From Torymus aiolomorphi (taxonomy: Eukaryota; Arthropoda; Insecta; Hymenoptera; Torymidae), in NCBI GenBank assembly GCA_036365515.1, contig CM070876.1:92687800-92751799 (forward strand): a DNA stretch of 64,000 nt, read 5' to 3'. Positions 30,365-42,349 of this stretch are shown here, one piece after another. Position numbers and translations under genes: made by a program. The notes beneath the pieces were generated by a model. It saw nothing but the letters and a program-made list of their open reading frames with translations. It did no database searches and was not told where the DNA came from. Positions within the stretch are counted from its first letter, which is position 1, and every line of letters begins with the position of its first letter.

Positions 30365-30396
30365 CTGAGGAGGAGCCGGAGCAGGCTCGAAACGTC
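30365..30396 (+). ncRNA. Hammerhead ribozyme motif of the right Penelope-like copy
   Basis: CTGAGGA (30365-30371), stem II GGAGCC/GGCTC with loop GGAGCA, then GAAACGTC (30389-30396); cleavage would follow the last C. All core positions match the consensus. Confidence 0.77.
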
Positions 30397-30739
30397 GAAC
30401 AATGTGGTGGTGGTGGGCAGTCAGATCGTCCTTTGCTAACAAAGTTTTTTCCAGAATTTAATTAAGTTTTTATTTCAGATTCTGCGGGGGTGATTATAAA
30501 CAAGGGCAATCTGACTGCCATAAATATTAATTATTTTAATTTAATTTGTAAGACTGTAAGACCGATGGAAAAATTCTTATCAGTTGATGTTAATAAGAAT
30601 TTATTGTACCTTATATGGAGGAAAAAAATTAACTTATTAAAACCAAGTTTAAGTAAAAATTAATACTGAACTATTGAGTATTTCCACATAAAACTTCTAC
30701 ATGTACTAAAATATATGAGGATTAATATGAAAATTTTCT

Positions 30740-31015
30740 GCTTATAGGATTTTTATAGATTTTACCCATAACAATGATAATGTATTAAAAATACAATGTT
30801 TTCATTGTGAATTAATGTGGATATCACATATTAATAAAATTTCATAGGATTATAAGATTTTTATCGATTTTACCCATAACAATGATAATGTATTAAAATA
30901 CAATGTTTTCATTGCGAATTGATGTGGATATCACACATTAATAAATTTTTCTTAGGATTATAGGATTTTTATAGATTTTACACATAACAATGATAATGTA
31001 TTGAAAATACATTAA
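30740..31015. repeat. Three tandem copies of an about 111-bp AT-rich repeat
   Basis: GGATTTTTATAGATTTTACC, ATAACAATGATAATGTATT and TTCATTGYGAATTRATGTGG occur three times (about 30748, 30856, 30966), the last copy partial. Confidence 0.88.
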
Positions 31016-31419
31016 CATATATATTATAAACTTTGCTATAATCTTTTCAATGCATAGATTTTTATTAAAAGTAAAATTTTCAAAGCAATAGTTTATAGAG
31101 GTCTTATAGAATTAGCAAATATCCTTATAGAATTATGAGTAGGAAGTCCCCATTAAAACCCATAAAAAACATAGTTTTGATTTTTTTTTATAAACTGCGT
31201 ATTTGCGAACTAGAAAGTCTTTGTAATTTTTTATGATGAGTCTTTTTCGATGTAAATAAAAAAACAAGTCCAAATTAATAAAACGTTATGTATTTATGAT
31301 TTGACTTGTACAAGTTATACAAGTACTCATAAAACCTCATTTACCCTCATAGAAATATGTTGGTTTGACATTAAATGCTATAAACTATGCTTCACTCTAC
31401 CTTTGCAAAATGATTATCT

Positions 31420-32340
31420 CTTGTAACGGTCTTAATCGGGAATTAATATATTCAAGTGGCACTTAAGTTTCTTGTATACAAATCGCGATTAGAAGCGGCA
31501 ATAGTTTTGTAACACACGAAAATAAGAGTGGGCTGTGCTCCACGCAAAGCGACATGAACTCCCCAACATGCAAGACGAAACGCGAACCATATTCGATCCC
31601 ACTAATGTTTGCTCTTTCGAATAAATAGCGTTTTGTCTCGGGTCTGCCCGCTGGACTCGTCGGTAAGGCATAGTGCGGATAGACTCTGGCTTAGACGCTA
31701 GAAAACGTATTAATTCACACGCGTCCGTTAATTTATCCGAATCTCTCACGTCCCGTGCTATGTCATAATTACAATTCCTACTGTTGTTCGATGAGGTCGG
31801 TCCCGTCTCCCGATACGGGGCCGTTGTCGCGTGGCGATGATACGGACGTGCAATGCGTTTTTGAGCCGGCGACTATTATCCGGTGGTGCATCATCGCTGT
31901 CATCTCATGGATCCCTATTGCGGAACACCTGGATCGTCGTCATCGCGGGATCCTAGTGACCCCACTACCGGAACTGCCCGATCATCTCCTCGCAACACCC
32001 ATAATGCCCTACTATATTGGGTCAAGCATGAACTCACAACTACGATCACGCCTACCTTCCACGTGATCGTTGTTGACTCGACCAGACCTCGAGCGTGACT
32101 GACTGAGCGAGCGCATAGAACCGCGAGTCTCTGCGCATTCCGCACATCGCGTGTTCTCCCCACCTCCGGCGCGTCCTCCACCGCGCCGGCGCCCTACGCC
32201 GCTCGGACGCTCTCGAGCTCTCCACGTGGCTCAAGCGCTCTCACCCTTCCCACCGCGTAACTGCCGCGACTTCTAGGAATTTCTGACCTTCGCTTTTGTT
32301 TTCGTCCTATCTTACACGCGAATAAGATAATTATTTACAA
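31420..32340. other. GC-richer island, possible LTR remnant, no gene recognised
   Basis: Starts with TGTAACGGTCTTAATCGGG at 31424, ends near a TTATTTACA at 32330, and is CpG-rich in an AT-rich setting. The LTR-like ends lack a clear target duplication. Frames here (for example 31755-32066 plus, 31915-32181 minus) overlap each other and show no family features. Confidence 0.35.
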
Positions 32341-32549
32341 AATAATTTGAAAACGCATAACACCTCATAAAATAGATTATACTTTTTTATAAATTGTACA
32401 TTTTTTCTGATAAAGTAACGTTTGTTGTGTAACAGAAAATATGTGTATTATAAAAACAATTTGTAATTGAGTATTCGTATTAAATATATTCTGTTTTAAA
32501 CATATACTATTTTATTTAATACGTATTATAGTTTTTTCCAATATTTATA

Positions 32550-33272
32550 TTGCATATAGATTCATATACAATAAGCTTTTTAATGTGTACTAACCTAGCA
32601 ACTTACTGTATTAATACTAATAAACAGAAAAATAATTCAATACCTAGAAGTAAATGGATTACCAAAGCAATCATGATATCTTGTGATAAAAAAGAATTAC
32701 TATACAAATTATGGAAAGCTGACCGAAATAACGAAACAACTAAGACAGAATACAAAAACTATATTAAAATACTAAATAGGGTTATAGATAATGCCAAATT
32801 AATGTATAATCGCGAACAGATCCGACAAAACTGCAATAATTTGAGAAATTTATGGAAAAAATAAATGCTAAGCTAAGCAAGAATATACAAAAAGGTGTTA
32901 AAATAAACCAAATATATGGTAAGAATATGCAAAAAGTCACTAACCCTAATGAAATAGCGAATACAATAAACGACTACTTTTGTAATATTGATAAAGAATT
33001 AAGTGAAAAAATACAACAATCTCTCAATATCGTCATGAATAATTGAAAAATAAATTATAGAACAATTTTCTTAACACCAACAAACCATCACGAAATTATT
33101 AAAATCATTAACAACATGAAGCTGATACTATATCGCAACGCCACTAGAGTATATAATTAACCTTTTCATTGAAAAAGCGGTCTGGCCAGAGGCGCTTAAA
33201 AAAGCAGAAATATTACCTATACACAAGGTGAATAGTATAGATCATACATCTAACTATAGACCAATATCACTT
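32550..33272 (+). pseudogene. LINE ORF2, N-terminal part (before transposon insertion)
   Basis: Linker and RT start of an AT-rich non-LTR retrotransposon: SKWITKAIMISCDKKELLYK, then NYIKILNRVIDNAKLMYNRE, NEIANTINDYFCNIDKELSE, and in another frame WPEALKKAEILPIHK and SNYRPISL up to 33272. Stops and frameshifts are many. It is split from its remainder at 36459 by a 3.19-kb DNA transposon. No endonuclease is seen. Confidence 0.8.
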
Positions 33273-36200
33273 CACAGCAGTCTTGAAGCATGTTTAGGTA
33301 AAACAAAAATGTCAACCAAAACGGCTGGAACCATGATTTTCTATACATTTTATGGTTTCAAAATCTTTTTGATTTGCAATCCTAGCTGCTCATTTTGAAA
33401 AATGGCAGCCAAAAACGTTTTTTTTTAATTTTTTTTTCTTTTTCTATAAGAATTAAAAAATATATGTATTATATTATTATTTTTTGTTTTATACTTTTTT
33501 TGTTATTTTTTAGAGTTTATTTGTTTTTTTTTTTATATTTTTTTTATTTTTTGTTAATGACTAATAATTTTTTCTTTGTTTATTTTTTTAGAATTTTTAT
33601 CGCTTTATCGCAAAGTTTATTTAAAAATCTGTATTATTTGGTTGTGATGGTTTATAAGAAAGAGAAAGAAACAAAAAAAATAATGAAAATGGAAATCCTA
33701 CTAGAATAAAACAATATATTTAAATACGCAACGAAGAAAATTCCACTACTGCTTTTTTTAATTTTTTTTAATATGAAGGGTCATTCATCGAATGAATTTT
33801 TTGATAACGATTTCAAGTTTTCAAAAATTCTCTATGAACTGACTCTCCAGCCTGTTCTGACCATAAGCCAAGTCCATTATTTTCCAAAAAGTATAAGCAG
33901 TTTTTCAAATGCTCGAACAGAACATGAATTTTTAAGGTTTCAGTCATTTGGGTACTTCTAAAAGCTTTTTTAATTTATCAATTTCTTTATCTAAATTTGG
34001 CCCAACTTCATTAATCGAAAAACAAGAAGATACAACTTTATCCATAGCTTTGAAAGTAGAAATGTAAGGGACAATAGCAAAATAACCAACATTTTTATAA
34101 ATTTCCGAATCTTGAAGTGCATTTGATTCTTTCAAAAGCTTACGGCAAGCATTGCCTTCAAAAATTTCCCCATGATAATTTTTGGATATCAAATTTAATT
34201 TCTTTGGCCATAGTAAAGCTTTTTCTTTTCCTACCAGAGGGACAAGGCCATTCCAGAATAAATGGTTGACAAACCCTTGAAGAATATGCAATTCGGGTAT
34301 AAGACATTTTTCAATTACGTATGTATCATCATTTTCCTGAAGTGGTGCATTTATTGTATTATGACTATGCATACCAAGTTTTTTTTTACCTAAAATATTA
34401 AACTGTTCATTGTCAGTTTTCAAATCTCCAAAAGTTTTTAAACGTAAACAGTTGCTGCTTACTTTTAAAGAATTTATTTCAAAATTATTTTCATCTGGTG
34501 GATTTGATAAATTATTTTCTTCCGTTGATTTTAAGTCTTTCAGGGAAATGTAACAATATGGGCAAGGGTACATAGAAGAAGCAGTCTGCTGACCATTAAT
34601 AAGAAGTAAGATTTTAAAATCTGAAACTAATTTAAAAGAAATGTTATTTATATTAGTTAAATCAAATAATAATTTAACATTGTCATACGTCTCTTTTATT
34701 TCCGGTACTACACACAATAATATTAATCTTTGAACACTGGTTAATTTAGCTTTTTTTGCCGAAGACCCGCCTTCAGAATAAAGACTTCTGCTTCTCTCAT
34801 CAGAGGAATAATTTTTAGGCATTACTGTCATACAAATTTTGAAAAAATTTTGACCACCGTCAAGCATAACTTTGACTGCAAAATTATTATGCAAGTTTCT
34901 ATTTTCCAAAACGTGTTCTAATAACTCTTCAGCATCTGCCCAAATAACTGGTCGTTTTTGTTTCTCGCTAGAATTTGCAATATTGAATTCATAATTGGCA
35001 TCTTTATAAAAAGTTTCTAAACTTTTTGAATTTTCAGAAAGTTTTTCATTATTGGTTGTCACAGATTGTCTTCCAACATTTGCTCTTAAAAAGTTAGTCA
35101 TTTTTTTCATTTGTCTCGATGAAGCCCCAGTATTTACTTGATAATCAGCTAATTTTTCTGATGTAAAAATAACTTCTTTTTTTTCTGTTGGTTTAACTGT
35201 TACATTAAACTTTGATCACGATGTACTCAATGTTAGAGATAAATCATTTCTTTTAGATTCGTCACAGGAATCAAGTTTTCTTTTCAGTATCGTACTCGCT
35301 ATTTGCTCTTGTTGCTTTTCAGGAAGATTCTCAACCAATTTAATTATATTATTTCGAGCTTCACTAACAGCATTGCATTGATGTTGTATGCCCTTTCCTA
35401 TTTCCTGAAAACATGAAGTACAAATTTTCATCGATGGGGATGTTTCATGATCAATATTTCCTTTTTTCGGAGCCTGTTTAATATGATTTACGTCACTTTT
35501 TTTATGACCTCTTCCTTTACGAACTTTTGAATGGCTAGTCAATCGCCCTGTGACGCAAATATAACAATCACACACACCGTCATTTGCCCTCGTATTTTTT
35601 GGCAACTGTATATTGATGTAATTTGGCATAGTTCATAACGTTCTTTTACGAAGATTATTTTTATATTCATTTAAAATTGTTCGACATGTAGCGCAAATAC
35701 CTAAAGGAAATTTTGAATCCGAAACATCGAATTCTTCATTTATATGAGTTTTTATAAGAGTTGATAACTTTTCTGTGATGATAAATTCAGATTTTTTGCT
35801 ACCAAATTTTATTTTGCCACCACAAGGCGCACAAACATTAAATCGATTTTCATCTTGCGAAAGTTTGTGACTCATTTTTAGCTTTTTCAAATATAATGTT
35901 TTTATTCACTTGTCCAGATAAGTATTTTAAATAATATAAAAAATGTATCATAATGATTTCTAAACAATTCCGGTCATACTTATACTATCACGGTCACTAC
36001 TTTAGCCTTAGATATAGAAACGGCATAGCCACCTAGCGGCGGCTCCGGTACTAACCTAATCAAAACTAACAAACATTTTTTTTGAGAAGCTCATTACAAT
36101 TTACATATTTGTATATTATTTATGATTTTTTATATTTCATCAGTAAACAGGTACCCTCGAATAATTTTAATTTTTAATTTTAATCCTGAAAAACAGATTT

Positions 36201-36458
36201 CTTTGAAATGTTGCGTTTGTAATTTAAGAGGCTTATAATATTTATCCTTTTAAAAGTTAATATCATAAAATTAAGAAGTAATAATCCCTGATAAAAAAAA
36301 AAATAAAAAAAAACGTTTTTGGCTGCCATTTTTTAAAGTGAGCAGCTAGGATTTCAAATCAAACAGATTTTCAAAGTATTAAATTTGTAGAAAACCATGG
36401 TTCCAGCCGTTTTGGTTGACATTTTAGTTGAACCTAAACATGCTTCAAAACCGCTGTG
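33273..36458. mobile_element. Complete 3,186-bp DNA transposon, Chapaev-like (CMC) ends
   Basis: Ends CACAGC...GCTGTG; long inverted repeats (left 33273-33430, right about 36300-36458) with the shared words TTGAAGCATGTTTAGG, CCAAAACGGCTGGAACCATG and TGGCAGCCAAAAACG. Target duplication ACTT at 33269-33272 and 36459-36462; removing the element and one ACTT rejoins the LINE reading NYRPISL with the following codons. CAC...GTG ends with a 4-bp duplication are features of Chapaev-type elements; superfamily is inferred from that. Confidence 0.82.
33941..35890 (-). pseudogene. Transposase with Cys-rich N-terminus, two TGA stops
   Basis: One continuous minus-strand frame of about 650 codons, broken only by TGA at 35633-35635 and 35216-35218. 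N-terminal zinc-binding-like modules: CAPCGG...CATCR, CDCYICVTGR, CTSCFQEIGKGIQHQC. Core: VIWADAEELLEHVLENRN, FAVKVMLDGGQNFFKICMTV, LTSVQRLILLCVVPEIKETY, LFDLTNINNISFKLVSDFKI, PCPYCYISLKD, then GLVPLVGKEKALLWPKKLNL. The Asp in VMLDGGQ is a candidate for the first catalytic acid. The CxxC-rich N-terminus recalls Chapaev-type transposases whose N-terminal part resembles that of RAG1; I cannot prove this by eye. The C-terminus may be truncated at 33944. Confidence 0.72.
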
Positions 36459-37680
36459 ACTTATATCTAATGTAGCCGATATTTGAAAAAATAATATACA
36501 ATCGAATCCTTAATTTTATCAATGAATGCAAAATTATCTCTGATAACCAATTCGGACTTGTCAAAAATAAAAGTACAAAAGATGCTTTGAATTACTTAAT
36601 TAATATGATATACAATAGGCTTGACAATAGCTCTCCAATTGCAATCGCCTTCTTAGATCTTGCGAAAGTTTTTGATACTGTTGATCATAATATACTCCTC
36701 AACAAACTTTATAATTATGGGATAAGAGGCAATGCTCATGAACTTATGACAAGCTACTTAAATAATAGGCAGCATAGAGTTAAAATTAACGAACATACAA
36801 GTGAATATAACACTGTTACCACTGGTGTACCGCAGGGAACTATTTTGGGACCATTAATAATTATGTTATAGGTGAATGATCTCCTACTAAGCATGTCTGA
36901 CATGAACAGCATAATGTCATATGGGGATGACACAGCTGTTATAGCAACAGGAAAGAGTTGGGGCGATTTCGAATTAAAGCTAAATAATAATTTAGATAAA
37001 ATCTCTACGTGGCTCGTTCAAAATAAACTCTCCTTGAACATTGACAAAACAGTTTACATGGCGTACAGAAGTTAGAGTAACAGTATCCATAGTAATCTAA
37101 AAATACAAATTTATGGGAAAAATTTAAAAAGAGTTGAATACTATAAATACTTGGGCATCATAATTGACCAAAATCTTAAGTGGGACATACACATAGAATA
37201 CATAGCAAATAAAACAAAATATCTGATTTTCATATTCAAAAAAATATCCAAGTTTATGACAATAGAAACTCTAAAAATGATATATTATGCTTCCTTCCAT
37301 AGTATAATATGATATGGAATTATAGCCTGGGGAGGTGCATATGCAAATGCATTAAACTTAATCAAAAGATTACAAATCAGACTATTGAAAATAATAAACA
37401 AAAACACATTTATAACACACAATAACCCTTTAAATATTGAACAACTTTTTACATACGAAGCCTTAATATATCACTACAGTACACTAAGAAATAAATACTT
37501 AAACACAGCAAGTATAACAAGAAATAAGAATATTCAAATACCATTAAGATATAAAACAATAAGTAGTAAAAATAGGTATTTAAATGCTATCATTATATAC
37601 AATAATCTACCAAATGATCTAAAAATATTGAATGATACATATTATAGAAAAAATAAGTTAAAAAAGTAGATTAACAAAAA
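36459..37680 (+). pseudogene. LINE ORF2, remainder of reverse transcriptase
   Basis: Continues the LINE split at 33272: IFEKIIYNRILNFINECKII, NQFGLVKNKSTKDALNYL, AIAFLDLAKVFDTVDHNILL, TTGVPQGTILGPL, the catalytic box region SYGDDTAVIA (YGDD in place of the usual YADD/FADD), KLSLNIDKTVYM, YYKYLGIIIDQNLKWDIHI, and a C-terminal domain ending about 37670. Stops at 36870, 37073 and 37312 among others. A (TA)n tract follows directly and may be its 3' tail. Confidence 0.85.
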
Positions 37681-37694
37681 CATTTAAGAAAAAT

Positions 37695-37697
<3 letters not shown>

Positions 37698-37760
<63 letters not shown>
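37698..37760. repeat. (TA)n microsatellite
   Basis: About 31 uninterrupted TA units just past the LINE end. Confidence 0.97.
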
Positions 37761-37764
<4 letters not shown>

Positions 37765-38530
37765 TTGACATGATTATTTTACACACTTTTCTCCAGCGAT
37801 TTTCTCATCATCGGCAAATCCAATTTTGAAAAACTAGGTGACCATTTAAAAGAGCGGAGCAAGAGCTTTCCAATGGTATTGTTAGTTTTTTTCATAGACT
37901 TGATAATCACTATTTACTTTGATGTCGTAAGTTCAGTTCAAGTTGCAAAGTCGGAAGGTTATGTTTTTTTAGCCGATCTTTTTTTATTATATATTTGGTG
38001 TAAATAGATACGGGATAATTGTTGTTTGGATGTAATTTGATCTATTTTTTTATTTTTAAACTAATATTAAAAAAGTGATAATTAGGCTATGCGTAAAGAA
38101 CAACAAGTCGGGTCTACTGCAACTTCAGACGTTCCGTTTGAAAAAGTCCCTAGGATTTTCGAACGGCTTGAAACGTAAACAACGTGATTGATGGATGAGT
38201 ATTATTGAGTTACAATGCTAAGAGTTAATTTCATTAATATGAACAAGTAGAATGAAATACTGCATAATTAGAAAACATTTATTTAGAGAAATATTATTAA
38301 CCTAAAAAAATCTATCCCAAGAATAATGTTACTTTATAAAGTTGTTGAAGCAGATTAAATAATATGTAGAATAATCATGATAATATTTAATTATTTAGAT
38401 TATTGTAACTGTATAAATCGTGCAAATCTCATCGTCACAACGAGGCGAGAATAGCGAAAAATCAATCGAGTTATGCGAGTAGAAGCGCTGTAATGTGGGA
38501 AACGTAGGTGCCCCCATTTTTAGCAGCGTT
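37761..38530. other. AT-rich stretch, nothing recognised
   Basis: No gene, RNA gene or clear repeat is seen; a TCCAATTTTGAAAAACTAGGTG-like foldback MITE word family may be present but has no clear ends. Confidence 0.4.
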
Positions 38531-38539
38531 ACAGTATAA

Positions 38540-38615
38540 GTCTCGGTGCGGCCCCGTTCGTTCGCCGATACAAGGAACGGCTCGTCGTGCTCGAACTTCG
38601 TCTTACGGCGCTTAG
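38540..38615 (+). other. Possible 5' UTR exon
   Basis: GC-rich segment in AT-rich surroundings ending CTTAG|GTGTGAG, a usable splice donor. Taken with the acceptor and ATG at 38875-38903 it could be the first exon of a host gene. Weak. Confidence 0.22.
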
Positions 38616-38874
38616 GTGTGAGATTAATATTACGCGTGCCTGTGGACAGAAGAAGTAGCGGCTGCGCGATTGATTCACTCTCGGCGGCATTATACGCAGC
38701 CTCTATCCTCTCAATTTTTCTATGTATATTTTTGGATCACTTTTTTTTTTAATTAAGCTTTATTTAAGTCTCACAATAGACTTATTTTAGCTACAGTAAT
38801 TGAACTTTTTTTTTCAAATACGTACTAGTCAATATGATGAGTGAGAAAAATCTATCTCGGCTAATTTTTTTCAG

Positions 38875-38903
38875 AGTTAGAGAATACGATGTCTAAACCC
38901 AAG
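38875..38903 (+). CDS. Possible first coding exon (Met-Ser-Lys-Pro-Lys)
   Basis: CTAATTTTTTTCAG acceptor, then 14 nt, ATG at 38889 and four more codons, then a canonical AAG|GTAAGT donor at 38904. The arrangement of strong acceptor, short exon and perfect donor is suggestive, but no further exon of this gene is recognised downstream in the window. The gene identity is not known. Confidence 0.25.
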
Positions 38904-39394
38904 GTAAGTACTTTTAAAGTATGTATAAATATGTAATTCTATCGTTGCTATAAAGTGAACACTCGTAATATTATTACGCCAATTGCTGAGCGCAGGCTGC
39001 AGGTGCGTAGTAGTGTACTGCGCATACTCGATGTTTTTGTTCAGCTGGCGGCAGGTGGCAGTAGTAGTTGCGAATAACGAAGCTAACGTTAGATACTTTT
39101 TTCTTTGTCGGCTTGATTTAACCAACTGTACACATAGGTTTCTCATTAATACTACTTTCATTAAACATAATTATTTTTTTTTATGATCTAATCGCGTCTT
39201 ATGAAATGTTATAAAAATATAATATCAATTTTTCTTTTCGATTAATAGTTTTCCTCATTAAAGCTTTTAACCCCTTCGTTCATTCTAACGTTTTGTAAAA
39301 AAAAATTCATCTTTTACTTTTATTATAATTAAGCACTACACTAAAATAAAAAGAAATGATTTTTTCTGACTACTTCTCTCATTTTGCTTTTTCA

Positions 39395-39425
39395 AAGAGA
39401 AAGCTTTGTAACGGTGAAAATGTTC
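39395..39425 (+). repeat. Third copy of the GAAAGCTTTGTAACGGTGAAAA word
   Basis: AAAGAGAAAGCTTTGTAACG followed by GTGAAAATGTTCG, as at 17712 (inverted) and 20256. Confidence 0.6.
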
Positions 39426-39446
39426 GAATAAAATATTTGCTAATTC

Positions 39447-40500
39447 AGATCAAGTTATGTTGTACTTTACTCGCATAGGCATTTAGAGGTGCTAGTCCAT
39501 GCCATTACATGTAAAAGACACGGTAATTGTAAGGTAAATTCTGTATTATTGCGGTTTACAGTGACGAGAAAGTCGGATACTGCTCATGATAGCCAATGGG
39601 AATCGAAAACTGGTCAGTGTAAATGTCTTTTAGTAATAATGTCAATCTATTTTCATAAATATTGAAAATAAGAACAATAATTGTTTTAATTTATGTTATG
39701 TAATTAATAGTGAGTCAAATCCCAAACTTGAAACCTACCGTTGCAATTTCCGGTTCTCGGCGACCGAGAAGCAGGAAAGTCCGTACTTGGTTGGTTTCGG
39801 TAGATTCAGGTGCCTGGCGTACGATTCCAAATGCCAAATGAGTATTTGAGAAGTCACAAGTTAATAATGAATTCATCATTACGTTCAATTCCCCACTTTC
39901 ATTATAAAAATCGTCGCCTGATTACATGTATCATTTTTTCCCACTTCTCGGTGTACCGAGATTCGGGAAGTCACACGAAATCGATCCAGTTATGTTGTAC
40001 TTTACTCGCATAGGCATTTAGACTTGCTAGCCCATGCCATTTGATGTAAAAAACGCGGTAATTCTATGGTAAATTCTGTATTACTGCGGTTTAATTTGAC
40101 GAGAAACTCGAATACTGCTCATCATAGCCAATGGGAATCGAAAACTGGTCAGAGTCAATGTCTTTTAGCAATAATATCAGTCTATTTTTATAAATATTAT
40201 GTGTAATAAAAAAAATAAATGTTTTAATTTATGTTTGGTAATGAATAATCAGTCAATTTCCAGACCTGACCCGTACCATTTGCAATTTCCGGTTCTCGGC
40301 GACAGAGAAGCAGGAAATACCGTGGTCGGTTGGTTTAGGTAGTTTCAGGAGCCTCGCGGACTATTCCGAAGACCAAATAAGTATTTGACATGTCCCAAGT
40401 TAATTATCATTGCGTTAATACGTTATATTTACCAATTTCATCATCAATAATCGTCGACTGATGACATATATCATTTTTTCCCACTTCTCGGTGTACCAAG
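39447..40500. repeat. Two tandem copies of an about 535-bp repeat
   Basis: AAGTTATGTTGTACTTTACTC, ATAGCCAATGGGAATCGAAA, TTTCCGGTTCTCGGCGAC and CCCACTTCTCGGTGTACC occur in the same order at 39451-39960 and 39985-40500, with moderate divergence. No gene. Confidence 0.88.
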
Positions 40501-41950
40501 ATTCCGTAAGAAGAGCGTAGGATTCGAATTTTTTCCACAACCTTGACTGAAATTCACCTAAATTTTGTATTAAGTTTCGAGTAAGTAGAAGGTATTTATC
40601 ACTCTTTTCCTAAACTTTGGCGAAACTTAACATTAACTTTGTATGAAGTTTTGCGTAAGTTAATCGTAAGATTTCAATTTGATTTTCCTACTTTAAAACA
40701 GATGAACTGAAGCAAAGTGTATATAAACATATGAAGTATTTCCTAAGGCGAGTGTAAGGTTTGTATTTTTACACCAACATTGGCGGAAACTAATCTGAAG
40801 TTCATATTAAGTTTTCCGTCGATGGTTGTGACAAGCTTTGTCTAAAGAATGGCTTAAAGTATGGATGAAAGTATGGCTTAAAGTATGGCTGAAAGTATGG
40901 CTTAAATTATGGCTGAAAGTATGGCTTAAAGTATGGCTGAAAGTATGGCTTAAAGTATGGCTGAAAGTATGGCTTAAAGTATGTTGAAAGTATGGCTTAA
41001 CGTATGGCTGAAAGTTATCGCTTGGATTCCGTAAGGAGATCGTAGGATTCGAATTATTTCCACAACCTTGACTGAAATTCACCTAAATTTTGTATTAAGT
41101 TTCGCGTGAGTACGAGTAAAACGTATTTATCATTCTTTTCCCAAACTTCACCGAAACTTAACAATATCTTTGTATGATGTTTTACGTAAGTTAATCATAA
41201 CATTTTAATTCGGTTTTCCAAACTTTAAAAGAGAGAACTTAGCCAAAGTCAATATAAACATATGAAGTATTTCCTATGGCGAGTGTAAGATTTGTATTTT
41301 TACACGAACATTGGCGGAAACTAATCTGAAGTTCATATTAAGTTTTCCGTCGACGGTTGGGACAAGCTTTGTCTAAGGTATGGCTGAAAGTTGGTTTAAA
41401 GTATGGCTTAAAGTATGGCTGAAAGTATGGCTTAAAGTATGGCTGAAGGAATGGCTGAAAGTTATCGTTTGGATTTCGTAAGGCGACCGTAGGATTCTAA
41501 TTATTTCTACAACCTTGACTGAGATTCACCGAAATTTTGTATTAAGTTTCGAGTAAGTAGAATGTATTTATCATTCTTTTCCCAAACTTTGGCGAAACTT
41601 AACATTAACTTTTTTATGAAGTTTTACGTAAGTTAATCGTAAGATTCCAATTTGATTTTCCAAACTTTAAAAAAGACGAACTGAGCCAAAGTGAATATAA
41701 ACATTTGAAGTATTTCCTAAGGCGAGTGTAAGATTCGTATTTTAACACGAACATTGGCGGGAACTAATCTGAAGTTCATATTAAGTTTTCCGTCGATGAT
41801 TGTGACAAGCTTTGTCTAAAGTATGGCTGAAAGTATGGTTTAAAGTATATCTTAAAGTATATCTGAAAGTATAGCTCAAAGTATGGCTCAAAGTATTGCA
41901 GCAAGTAATGATGAAAGTACGGTTAAAGTATGACTGAAATTATAGCTTTA
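40495..41950. repeat. Three tandem about 0.45-0.55-kb repeats ending in 12-bp AGTATGGCTKAA arrays
   Basis: Each unit has ATTCCGTAAGNNGACCGTAGGATTC-like start (40502, 41030, 41475), a TTGACTGARATTCACC block, an ACTTACG/TAAGTTAATCGTAAG block, a TTTCCGTCGAYGGTTGTGAC block and then a run of degenerate 12-mers (AAGTATGGCTTA or AAGTATGGCTGA). The runs give frames such as HTFSHTLSHT that I do not regard as genes. Confidence 0.85.
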
Positions 41951-42349
41951 TGAAATTTTCAAAAAAGTTTTGGAAAACTATTAAAATTTCATTATTGTTT
42001 GCTACAAACCTTTACGGTAGTTGAAGTTTTTTTAGTGAACAGTGGCGTGATGTTTTGCGAAGCCTGACATCCGTTGAGAAAAGTTTTTCTAAACTTTAGT
42101 AGAGGTTTACCCAAACTTCATCAGAGATTATTAAATGTTAAGAAAAACTTTCCCGGAATTTTGGTGAAACTCTTTCCAACTTAACGTCAACCTCTAAGAA
42201 AACAATTGCAATCTTTTGCGAAGGTTTGGGAAAACTTGAACAAAGTTTGCCAATCGTATAGGAAAACTTTTCCGAAGTATAGCTGACATCTAGGTAAACT
42301 ATTGCAAAATTTGCGGCCGTTCGGGAAAACTTCACGAAAGCATAGCAAA

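Larger units (their letters stand above)
27862..30594. mobile_element. Two Penelope-like element copies head to head (giant inverted repeat)
   Basis: Left copy on the minus strand (27862-29690) and right copy on the plus strand (29694-30594). The outer about 870 bp of each are near-identical inverted copies (for example the tail CTTATCAGTTGAT / ATCAACTGATAAG, the hammerhead, and the whole GIY-YIG region). The centre holds reverse transcriptase sequence on the minus strand with an internal duplication. The right arm has a 22-bp insertion near 30478 and the left a one-base loss near 28360. The copies are young relative to the rest of the window. Confidence 0.88.

Noticed and set aside
31489..32234. 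Several overlapping 60-103-codon frames
   Set aside because: They overlap on both strands in a GC-rich island that looks like an LTR remnant, and none shows a domain.
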